Of a stretch of DNA of 6,466 nt, positions 1 to 5,736 are shown in pieces. The stretch's first letter is position 1. Each line of letters begins with the position of its first letter. The stretch is from Asaia bogorensis (lineage in GTDB: Bacteria; Pseudomonadota; Alphaproteobacteria; Acetobacterales; Acetobacteraceae), in assembly GCA_945873675.1 (NCBI GenBank), contig CAMCEP010000160.1, positions 1-6,466 on the forward strand, in the 5' to 3' direction. A program made the translations under genes and the position numbers. The notes under the pieces are model-generated. The model did no database searches and was not told the origin of the DNA. It saw only the letters and a list, made by a program, of their open reading frames with translations.

Positions 1-465
1 ACCATCATCGTCGCTGTTTTGGGCACGCTGGTGGGCAATGCCTTCTGGTATGAAATTGGCCGCTGGTTCGGGATGGAACGCATCCGCCCGCTGGTCGCGC
101 GCTATGGCAAATGGTTTGCCTTTGAAACCGAAGATATGGACCGGGCGGAACGCACGCTGAAGCGCTGGGGGCCTGTCGCGCTGTGCTTCGGGCGGATGCT
201 GCCTGGCATTCGTACCATCATTTCCATCCCCGCCGGCATGGTGCTTATTCCGCGCGGTGTGTTTTATGTCTGGACCGCGATTGGTTCAGCGATTTGGCTG
301 AGCTTTCTCGCCATCGCCGGCTATATGCTGGAAGACCATTACGACAGGGTGCAGCATTGGGTGGAACCGCTCGCCTGGGTGGTGGTGGGCGGGTCAATCG
401 CGGCCTATGGGCTGCATCTGGTGTATGCGTTTCGCCGCGCGCGGCGCCGGCAGGGTCAGGCGTAG
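1..465 (+). CDS. DedA family membrane protein (5' end cut by window)
   Basis: The reading frame is open from base 1, so the gene starts outside the window. The visible part is 154 residues of a family usually about 200 long. It carries the DedA/SNARE-associated (VTT) hallmarks: a GNAFWYEIGRWFG segment near residues 12-24, then the R-x-x-P-x-x-R-type motif FGRMLPGIRTIISIPAGM at about residues 63-80. Hydrophobic helices follow at roughly 84-107 and 118-138, and the C-terminus is short and Arg-rich (RRARRRQ), as expected for a cytoplasmic end. DedA proteins are inner-membrane proteins with two re-entrant loops; characterised members recycle undecaprenyl phosphate or flip phospholipids. Which lipid this one handles cannot be read from the sequence. 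An internal TTG at 19 could be mistaken for a start, but conserved-looking codons precede it. The gene ends inside the last codons of the converging lipoprotein gene. Family assignment is firm, substrate unknown. Confidence 0.9.
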   Translation, partial: TIIVAVLGTLVGNAFWYEIGRWFGMERIRPLVARYGKWFAFETEDMDRAERTLKRWGPVALCFGRMLPGIRTIISIPAGMVLIPRGVFYVWTAIGSAIWLSFLAIAGYMLEDHYDRVQHWVEPLAWVVVGGSIAAYGLHLVYAFRRARRRQGQA

Positions 466-479
466 CGCGATAGCGCCTG
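456..479. terminator. Inverted repeat across both convergent stop codons (possible weak terminator)
   Basis: CAGGCG (457-462) is mirrored by CGCCTG (474-479) around an 11-base loop. An alternative fold, GCGC-GATA-GCGC, lies within 465-476. The DedA stop (TAG, 463-465) falls in the loop, and the opposite-strand lipoprotein stop (456-458) touches the left arm. The position, exactly where two operons collide, suits a bidirectional terminator, but neither strand has a T-tract, so intrinsic termination would be weak. It may be only a chance feature of GC-rich sequence. Confidence 0.25.
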
Positions 480-1067
480 TTCCAGCGATCCGAAAGCATT
501 GCCGAGCGCGGCATTCATCGCCGCAGCCGCCTGATCCGGGCGCAAGGCGCCACTGGGCAACGCCGCCGTCCCAGTGCTGAGCATCTGCCCCAACACGCGG
601 GATGAGGCTTCGCGTTCGGAAATCAACACGAAATTCAATTCCGCTTCCGCTTGCCCCGTGGCGCGATTGGCGACCAGCCGCGTCAATTCACCTTCCAGCA
701 CCAGATCAGCATTGGCGCGGCTGCCCGGCGCCAGCACAGCAGCGAAAAGCCTCGCGTCAATCAGCCAGCGGCGTAGCGCCTGTTCCGCAGCCTCGGCGGG
801 TGGCGCAATCCATTCGGCGTAGAAATCAATTTCTTCCGTGCCATCTGGGCGCACACTGCGCAGGCCACGCACATCCAGCGCCGGTGGCGCGCGGAGCGTG
901 CGCAGCAGCAAAAGCCGCCGCCCCTTGCCGCGCCAGCCTTCCCCCTGCCGGCGCGGTTCCAGCGCATAGCGCAGCACTTCCTGATAAGGCCGATCCGGCA
1001 GCACGGAACAGGCGGAAGCAAGGAAAGGTGCTGCCAGCAGCATTGCGCGGCGATGCAAGGTTTTCAT
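456..1067 (-). CDS. ABC-type transport auxiliary lipoprotein (PqiC/LinN-like)
   Basis: This is a 203-residue predicted lipoprotein of the ABC_trans_aux (PqiC-like) family. It begins with a lipoprotein signal: a basic n-region (MKTLHRR), a hydrophobic core and LASAC, with Cys20 as the likely lipidated residue. The lipobox is slightly off-consensus (Ala rather than Leu at -3). Ser at +2 would favour outer-membrane sorting under the E. coli Lol rule. The body has family features: a YALEP strand near 35, a DVRGLRSVRPDGTEEIDFY stretch at about 65-83, then AEWIAPPAEAAEQALRRWL at about 84-102. Known homologues (PqiC, LinN) partner MCE proteins and are thought to dock the periplasmic conduit to the outer membrane. 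It is the last gene of the MCE operon, with its ATG one base after the mlaD-like stop and only a weak Shine-Dalgarno, so translational coupling is likely. Its 3' end overlaps the DedA gene by 10 bases. Confidence 0.85.
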   Translation of the reverse strand: MKTLHRRAMLLAAPFLASACSVLPDRPYQEVLRYALEPRRQGEGWRGKGRRLLLLRTLRAPPALDVRGLRSVRPDGTEEIDFYAEWIAPPAEAAEQALRRWLIDARLFAAVLAPGSRANADLVLEGELTRLVANRATGQAEAELNFVLISEREASSRVLGQMLSTGTAALPSGALRPDQAAAAMNAALGNAFGSLEQALSRYA

Positions 1068-1068
1068 G

Positions 1069-2073
1069 TCAGCGGCGATCCCGATTGGGCGGCGGCGGCG
1101 GCGCGCCGAGAAGGGTTTGCGAAGGGCTGCGCCGCAGCGCTTCCGTTGTGTCGCGCAGATTGGCGACGGAGGATCGCAAATCGCGCATCAGCGGCGACAA
1201 ATCGGCCTGCAGATCGGTGGTGGTGCCGCGCGCGGTACGGAGCGTCTGTTCAAGCGCGGCGACAGCGGCAGGGATGCGCACCAAAGCGTCACGCAATTCG
1301 CGGCTTGCCAGCAATTCCTGAGCGCTGCGCCCGGCATCACCCATATTTGCAATAGCGCCGCGCAGTTCCGCCGCCGTATCCTCAAGCCGTGCATTGCGGA
1401 TGGCGCCGCGCAATTCCACCAGGGTTTCACTCGCCTCTCGTAAGGCCGCAGCGACTTCGCCATCACTCACTTGCCGCCGCAGATCACCCATCAACCCCGC
1501 CGCGTTATTGATCAACCCTTCGATATCCAGCGCTTCCAATCGCCGCAAAATCTGTTCCGCCGCGCTGGTCACTTGTGTGATTGTGGAAGGCACAGCAGGA
1601 ATGTAATCGAAACGCGGCTTCCACGGCACCTGGATGGGCGGGTAGCGCATGGGGTCCAGAATATCAATTTCCATATAGGTGACACCGGTAATACCCTGGG
1701 ACGCGATGCGCGCCCGCAACCCAGCCGCAACCATGTCTTCCAAGGAGGAAATGCGCGCCACGCGCGTTCTTTCCACCGCAAAGCGTATCACCACCAATTG
1801 CATCGCATAGCGATTGCTGCGCGCTTCTGGAATGTCATAGGTCGCGGCGGCGAGTGAGATTTCCGTAATGCGCCCAATCTGCACGCCGCGATAACGCACC
1901 GATGCCCCGACATCGAGACCCACGATGGATTCACCCACATAGGTTTCGAAATAATCGGATTTTTTGCCGAATTGCCCCGCTGTCAGGTAAAGAATGAAGC
2001 CAATCGCCAGCGCAATGGCGGCAAGCGCCAACATGCCGATGCGGAGAAATAAAGTATTGGGCGGTTTCGCCAT
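1069..2073 (-). CDS. MCE/MlaD-family substrate-binding membrane protein
   Basis: This 334-residue protein has one N-terminal transmembrane anchor (about residues 8-32), a single MCE domain (about 40-145) and a long C-terminal helical region. The MCE signature is visible as YVGESIVGLDVGASVRYRGV (45-64) followed by QIGRITEI, with GITGVTYMEIDI near 128-138 closing the barrel. Residues about 165-315 are Ala-, Leu- and Arg-rich amphipathic helix, and the protein ends in a proline run (APPPPPN) and a basic tail. E. coli MlaD is only about 183 residues, so this is the longer LinM/Mce-like type. MlaD-type proteins form hexameric rings on the permease and pass lipids through a central hydrophobic pore; the long helices may extend that channel through the periplasm. 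The start is supported by GAGAGG at 2083-2088, nine bases upstream. It sits one base after the ATPase stop and is followed by the lipoprotein gene after another one-base gap. Confidence 0.92.
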   Translation of the reverse strand: MAKPPNTLFLRIGMLALAAIALAIGFILYLTAGQFGKKSDYFETYVGESIVGLDVGASVRYRGVQIGRITEISLAAATYDIPEARSNRYAMQLVVIRFAVERTRVARISSLEDMVAAGLRARIASQGITGVTYMEIDILDPMRYPPIQVPWKPRFDYIPAVPSTITQVTSAAEQILRRLEALDIEGLINNAAGLMGDLRRQVSDGEVAAALREASETLVELRGAIRNARLEDTAAELRGAIANMGDAGRSAQELLASRELRDALVRIPAAVAALEQTLRTARGTTTDLQADLSPLMRDLRSSVANLRDTTEALRRSPSQTLLGAPPPPPNRDRR

Positions 2074-2074
2074 G

Positions 2075-2827
2075 TCAGGCGGCCTCTCGGCGGAAGAAGG
2101 CGCGCACGGTTGGGTGCGTGCCGGTTTCGCGCAATTCGCGCGGCTTGCCCATGGCGATCATGCCGCGCGCTTCCTTGTCCAGCATGATACAGCGATCCCC
2201 AATGGCCAGGATGGATTGCAATTCATGCGTCACCACCACGAAGGTTGTGCCGGTGCTGCGCGCAATATCCAGGATCAGCTTGTCCAAACCCGCTGAGGTG
2301 ATGGGGTCAAGCCCGGCCGAAGGCTCATCCAAAATCAGCAAGGGCGGGTCAAGCGCCATGGCGCGCGCAATGCCAGCACGCTTGGCCATGCCGCCTGAAA
2401 TCTCAGCGGGCAAAAGCCCCGCCGCATCGCCAAGCCCAACCAAGCCAAGCTTGGCGCGCGCCAAAGCCTCTCGTGCGGGGCGCGGCAAATCCGTGTGTTC
2501 TTCCAAGGGCAATTCCACATTTTCGGACAGCGTCATATTGCCGAAAAGCGCGCCGGATTGCCACATCACGCCAATGCGCTTCAGCAGTTCAAGCTGTCCT
2601 TCCGCATCCGCTTCCGCCAGATCAACGCCGAGTATTTCAGAGCGCCCGGCAGCAATCGGCACAATGCCGATCAGTGCCTTGAGCAAGGTGGATTTGCCGC
2701 AGCCCGAACCGCCCAGAATGACGAATACCTCTCCACGCTTCACCTCAAAACTTACGTCCTTGAAAATGGTGCGCGGGCCGAAGTTGACGGCCAGGTTTTC
2801 GACGCGGATGACGGTTTCGTTGTTCAT
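2075..2827 (-). CDS. ABC transporter ATPase of MCE lipid transporter (MlaF-like)
   Basis: This 250-residue cytoplasmic ATPase has all the motifs needed for activity: Walker A GGSGCGKST (39-47), Q-loop Gln90 in VMWQSGALF, signature EISGGMAKR (142-150), Walker B LLILDEPS (163-170) with catalytic Glu168, D-loop AGLD (171-174) and switch His201. The SGGM signature, with Met in place of the usual Gln, and the WQSGALF Q-loop are characteristic of the MlaF/LinL/Ttg2A branch rather than nutrient-importer ATPases. It would power lipid movement by the adjacent permease and MCE protein. The ATG overlaps the permease stop (ATGA, 2824-2827), so translation is coupled, and a weak AGG lies eight bases before the start. 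Length is normal for the family. Transport direction (retrograde or anterograde) and the exact lipid cannot be told from the sequence. Confidence 0.95.
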   Translation of the reverse strand: MNNETVIRVENLAVNFGPRTIFKDVSFEVKRGEVFVILGGSGCGKSTLLKALIGIVPIAAGRSEILGVDLAEADAEGQLELLKRIGVMWQSGALFGNMTLSENVELPLEEHTDLPRPAREALARAKLGLVGLGDAAGLLPAEISGGMAKRAGIARAMALDPPLLILDEPSAGLDPITSAGLDKLILDIARSTGTTFVVVTHELQSILAIGDRCIMLDKEARGMIAMGKPRELRETGTHPTVRAFFRREAA

Positions 2828-3924
2828 ATGCCAAGCCTGAAAAACAGAATGGCGAAAACACCATCCATGGCGACAATGGCGACAATGCCGCCGACCACGG
2901 CAGCGGTTGCCGCGTCACCCACCGCGCGCGGACCCAAGCCGGCGGCAAGCCCGGCACGGCAGCCAATGGCCGCGATCACCAGACCAAAGCAGCAGGATTT
3001 GAACAGGCCGCCCATCAAATCGCCCAGTTTCAGCCATTGCTGCAATTGGTTGGAAACCGCGGTCCAGGGAAAGCCCAGCGTTTCCATCACCACTGTCATG
3101 CCGGCAAGGCCCGCCAGGTTCATCAACAGCGTCAGCACCGGCATCACCAATATCCCCGCCAGGATGCGCGGCAGTACCAACATTACCATGGGATCAATGC
3201 CCATGATGCGGAGCGCATTCACTTCTTCATTCACTGTCATGGTGCCGAGTTCAGCGGCAAAAGCCGATCCGGTGCGCCCGGCCAAAACCACGCCGGCCAA
3301 TAGCGGGCCCAATTCGCGCAGCAGCGAAATGCCAACCAAGTTGGGTACGAAAATCTCCGCACCAAACCGCTTGAGCGGGATGGAGGATTGATAGGCCAAA
3401 ATCAGCCCAATCAGAAAGCCGAGGAGCAGCGTCAGCGGAAAAGCGCGGAGCCCAATTTCATCCAAATGGCGCAAGAATTCAGCGCCGCGAAACATGCGCG
3501 GGCGCAGCAGCACGCGAAGGGCCGCGACCAAAGCTTCCCCGGCAAAGGCAATACCGGAAAGTGCCGCCTGGATGCCGCCGAACACCACGCCACCAAAGGC
3601 CGTAATGGGCGCAAAGTCGCGCGGCGCTTCCACGGGCACGGGTGCGGCCTTCAACGCCGCGCGGTTGCGTTCCAAAACCGCCAGCACATCGGCTGAGCCA
3701 CCCTGTACCGCCACCGCATCGCCTGCGCGCAGCACCAGAATGGCGCCGGCGCTATCCATCACCTCCACCCCGGAAAGATCAATGGCGTTTGGTTTTTCGG
3801 TGAGCGCGCGCGTCATGGCTGGCCAAAGCGTCGCCGCGCCTTCGGCATCCAGCGTGCCGGAGAGCACCAGTATTCTACCCTGCGGTACGGCGCGGGATGA
3901 AAGGGCGGCTTTGGTCATATCCAC
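2824..3924 (-). CDS. MlaE-family lipid ABC transporter permease with N-terminal STAS domain
   Basis: This 366-residue protein joins two modules that are separate in E. coli. Residues about 17-95 are a STAS domain like MlaB, with DLSGVEVMDSAGA (49-61). Ser58 occupies the conserved Ser/Thr position of STAS proteins, matching the important Thr of MlaB. Residues about 105-366 are the MlaE permease: an amphipathic entry helix, hydrophobic segments near 163-178, 196-215, 247-280, 308-330 and 340-364, and the family hallmark LLRELGPLLAGVVLAGRTGS (201-220) leading into AAELGTMTVNEEVNALRIMG, the region that contacts the ATPase. It forms the inner-membrane core of the lipid transporter, and the STAS domain probably supports ATPase assembly or activity. 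This is the first gene of the four-gene operon. The start is uncertain: GTG at 3924, or ATG two codons later at 3918. Neither has a good Shine-Dalgarno, and the domain content is the same with either. Confidence 0.93.
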   Translation of the reverse strand: MDMTKAALSSRAVPQGRILVLSGTLDAEGAATLWPAMTRALTEKPNAIDLSGVEVMDSAGAILVLRAGDAVAVQGGSADVLAVLERNRAALKAAPVPVEAPRDFAPITAFGGVVFGGIQAALSGIAFAGEALVAALRVLLRPRMFRGAEFLRHLDEIGLRAFPLTLLLGFLIGLILAYQSSIPLKRFGAEIFVPNLVGISLLRELGPLLAGVVLAGRTGSAFAAELGTMTVNEEVNALRIMGIDPMVMLVLPRILAGILVMPVLTLLMNLAGLAGMTVVMETLGFPWTAVSNQLQQWLKLGDLMGGLFKSCCFGLVIAAIGCRAGLAAGLGPRAVGDAATAAVVGGIVAIVAMDGVFAILFFRLGI

Positions 3925-3960
3925 GCGCTAAAAGACACTAATTTTGTAGCGTGACGCAAG
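3925..3960 (-). promoter_or_regulatory. Possible promoter of the lipid-transport operon
   Basis: A short AT-rich patch in an otherwise GC-rich window lies just before the permease gene. On the minus strand it reads CTACAAAATTAG, giving a -10-like TACAAA at 3948-3943. A 17-base spacer would put the -35 at 3971-3966, where the sequence (CCCGTG) is a poor match and overlaps the neighbouring dyad. Transcription starting about seven bases downstream would leave a leader of only about 12-18 bases, consistent with the missing ribosome binding site. Position and composition are the evidence; the motif match is weak. Confidence 0.25.
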
Positions 3961-3964
3961 GACT

Positions 3965-3979
3965 TCACGGGTTTCGTGA
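3965..3979. promoter_or_regulatory. Perfect 5+5 dyad TCACG-N5-CGTGA in the intergenic spacer
   Basis: TCACG (3965-3969) and CGTGA (3975-3979) form a perfect inverted repeat around five bases (GGTTT). It lies 24 bases after the methyltransferase stop and about 41 bases upstream of the permease start. It could be a repressor or activator operator for the lipid-transport operon, or a small RNA hairpin ending the upstream transcript. No T-run follows on either strand, so an intrinsic terminator is the less likely reading. A 10-base dyad can also occur by chance. Confidence 0.25.
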
Positions 3980-4003
3980 TGCGCGTGGCCGGGGGGCGAA
4001 CCA

Positions 4004-4738
4004 TCAACGCCACAATGCATGGATCAGTACCGCCGCCGCCACGGAAACGTTAAGGCTTTCGACCACACCGGAACCGGGCAGCGTCACGCGTGCGGCACAG
4101 GCGGCGATGCTCCCCTGCGCGAGGCCCTTTTCCTCATTGCCGAGTACCAGGGCGAAGGGGCGCCCGCGTGGCAGGGCTTCCGGCGCCACACCATCCCGCG
4201 CCACGGCGGCCAGGCTCAGCATGTGTGGCGCAAGCGCGCGTAGCAGCGCGGGCAGATCAGGCGCCTGAAACACGGCCAGCGCCTCCAGCCCGCCCTCAGC
4301 GGTCCGCAAGGCAGCATCCGAAAGCCGCGCCTGGCGTTGGTCGCCCGATATCACCAGCGCCTTGCAGCCGAAAAACGCCGCAGATCGCGCAATGGCACCA
4401 AGATTATGCGGATTGCCGATGCCATCCAGAATGGGGAGTGCAGGTGCTGCCCAAAGGATCGGCGGTAGGTTGCTTGCGTCCAACAAGGTCACACTGCGCG
4501 GGCGCGCCACGGCCACCATGCCGCCGTGATGCACGGTGCCGGCGATGCGCTGCAATTCCTCGGGCGGGACTTCACGATAAGGCAGGCGCCGCTTCGCGAG
4601 CGCCGCGCATAATGGCCCCGCTTCCTGCCGGCGCATGGGTGTGTAGAAAAATCGCAGCACATCGGTGGGCCGATGCGCGAAAAGTGCGGCCACGGCGGCG
4701 GGGCCGCAATGCAGGTCCGGTTCCTGGGCTTTGCTCAC
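4004..4738 (-). CDS. TrmH/SpoU-family RNA 2'-O-ribose methyltransferase
   Basis: This 244-residue SPOUT enzyme would methylate the 2'-OH of a nucleotide in rRNA or tRNA using S-adenosylmethionine. All three family motifs are clear: motif 1 DGIGNPHNLGAIARSAAFFG (105-124), with Asn112 and Arg118; motif 2 LVLGNEEKGL (197-206); and motif 3 LPGSGVVESLNVSVAAAVLI (220-239), with Ser228 and Asn230. These form the trefoil-knot cofactor site. Residues about 10-80 resemble the SpoU substrate-binding domain (GPAAVAALF, then HHGGMVAVARP), the two-domain layout of RlmB-like enzymes. RlmB (23S Gm2251) usually has a QG in the latter segment where this has HHGG, so the target base is unassigned. The start is GTG within GTGA, overlapping the upstream dehydrogenase stop by four bases. 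No strong Shine-Dalgarno is seen, so coupling to that gene is likely. It is the last gene before the 79-base spacer. Confidence 0.93.
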   Translation of the reverse strand: MSKAQEPDLHCGPAAVAALFAHRPTDVLRFFYTPMRRQEAGPLCAALAKRRLPYREVPPEELQRIAGTVHHGGMVAVARPRSVTLLDASNLPPILWAAPALPILDGIGNPHNLGAIARSAAFFGCKALVISGDQRQARLSDAALRTAEGGLEALAVFQAPDLPALLRALAPHMLSLAAVARDGVAPEALPRGRPFALVLGNEEKGLAQGSIAACAARVTLPGSGVVESLNVSVAAAVLIHALWR

Positions 4739-5736
4739 GGTGTTGCGAGCGCCTTGATTTTTTCCAGCACGGCATAGGGGATTTCCAGCCCATCAGCGCC
4801 AGCACGCGCGCTTTGCGCATCGCGCTTGGCGCCGGGCAGGCGCACACCCTCATCGGCCAGCATGGCGGCGATCAGCGTTTCGATCCGCGCGCCGAAGCCA
4901 TCCGCACCAGCAAGCGCGCCGGGGTCTATCACCAGCAGCGCCTGACCTAAGCGCGGGCGATTACCCTCATCCTGGAAGAAGCTATCGGCTTCAAAGCCGA
5001 AAGCAGCGCCAGTCAGCGCCACGCAAAGCAATTCGACAATCAGCGCCAGCAAGGCGCCCTTGGTGCCGCCCATGGCGAGCATGGCGCCCGAGAGCGCGGC
5101 CTTGGCATCGGTGGTCGGGCGGCCATCGGCATCAAGCGCCCAACCTTCGGGAATGGGGCGGCCTTCCTTGGCAGCGACCATGATCTTGCCGCGCGCTACC
5201 TCAGACAGCGCCATGTCGATCACGAGTGGCGGCGCAGCGTGGCGCGGAAAAGCCGCCGCCACCGGATTGGTGCCCATCAAAGGCCGGCGCCCGCCCGGCA
5301 CCGGCATGGCGGCGGGCGAATTGGTGAAGGCCAAAGCCACCAGCCCTTGTTCCGCGAGGCGCCGCACCGGCAGTCCCATGGCGCCGGAATGGTGGCTATT
5401 GGTGACGCCGACAAAGGCAATGCCATGCCCCCGCGCGCGCCAGGCCGCTTCCTGTTCCGCCAAGGCAAGAGCGGGGTAAGCCAGCCCATGCCCGGCATCA
5501 ATCAGCGCAGCGCCGCCGCGTTCATTGATGATGCGCGGTGACGCCTTCCCATCCGCGCGACCATTGCGGAGAAACGCTGCATATTGCGCCACGCGTGACA
5601 GGCCATGTCCCGCCTGCCCGGCGGCTTCGGCGGCGACCAGCGCGGCAGCGGTGCGCTTGGCCATCTCAGGCCCAGCACCGCAAGCCGCTAGCGCCGCCGT
5701 GACAAGTTTTTCAGCCTCATTCAGGGAAAGTCGCAT
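4735..5736 (-). CDS. Ldh-family (malate/L-lactate-type) NAD(P)-dependent oxidoreductase
   Basis: This is a 333-residue member of the Ldh_2 family (PF02615-type), whose unusual fold is unrelated to classical lactate or malate dehydrogenases. Motifs in order: GHGLSRV (43-49, likely catalytic His44), NSHHSGAMG (113-121), GTNPVAAAFP (155-164), DMALSEVARGK (174-184), PIPEGWALDADGRPTTD (194-210) and GGTKGALLALIVELL (223-237), the cofactor-binding segment before LTGAAFG. Length is typical. Family members oxidise or reduce 2-hydroxy/2-keto acids and relatives: malate, lactate, sulfolactate, ureidoglycolate, diketogulonate and cyclic imino acids. The substrate here is not determined. The adjoining carboxylate receptor gene suggests an imported organic acid. 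ATG at 5736 is preferred: it overlaps the receptor stop as TGATG and has GAAGG (5744-5748) seven bases upstream. A TTG one codon earlier is possible. The end overlaps the methyltransferase start by four bases. Confidence 0.93.
   Translation of the reverse strand: MRLSLNEAEKLVTAALAACGAGPEMAKRTAAALVAAEAAGQAGHGLSRVAQYAAFLRNGRADGKASPRIINERGGAALIDAGHGLAYPALALAEQEAAWRARGHGIAFVGVTNSHHSGAMGLPVRRLAEQGLVALAFTNSPAAMPVPGGRRPLMGTNPVAAAFPRHAAPPLVIDMALSEVARGKIMVAAKEGRPIPEGWALDADGRPTTDAKAALSGAMLAMGGTKGALLALIVELLCVALTGAAFGFEADSFFQDEGNRPRLGQALLVIDPGALAGADGFGARIETLIAAMLADEGVRLPGAKRDAQSARAGADGLEIPYAVLEKIKALATP

Noticed and set aside
602..1321. 239-codon open frame on the plus strand opposite the lipoprotein and MCE genes.
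   Set aside because: The product is Arg/Ala/Ser-rich without domain features and crosses the junction of two well-supported minus-strand genes.
2495..3391. 298-codon open frame on the plus strand opposite the ATPase and permease genes.
   Set aside because: It is antisense to two genes with full family motifs. Its product has low-complexity Ala/Pro/Ser/Thr content and no recognisable motif, as expected of a shadow frame in GC-rich coding DNA.
456..3924. Reading the operon as a classical toluene-tolerance or nutrient ABC importer.
   Set aside because: The MCE domain, the SGGM signature and the auxiliary lipoprotein all point to lipid transport. No periplasmic nutrient-binding protein is encoded in this operon.
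4004..4738. Naming the methyltransferase rlmB or trmH.
   Set aside because: The family motifs are clear, but target specificity is not readable, and the N-terminal HHGG segment differs from the QG typical of RlmB.
4090..4950. 286-codon open frame on the plus strand opposite the methyltransferase.
   Set aside because: It is rich in Arg, Pro, Ala and Cys, has no motif, and lies opposite a gene with all three SPOUT motifs intact.
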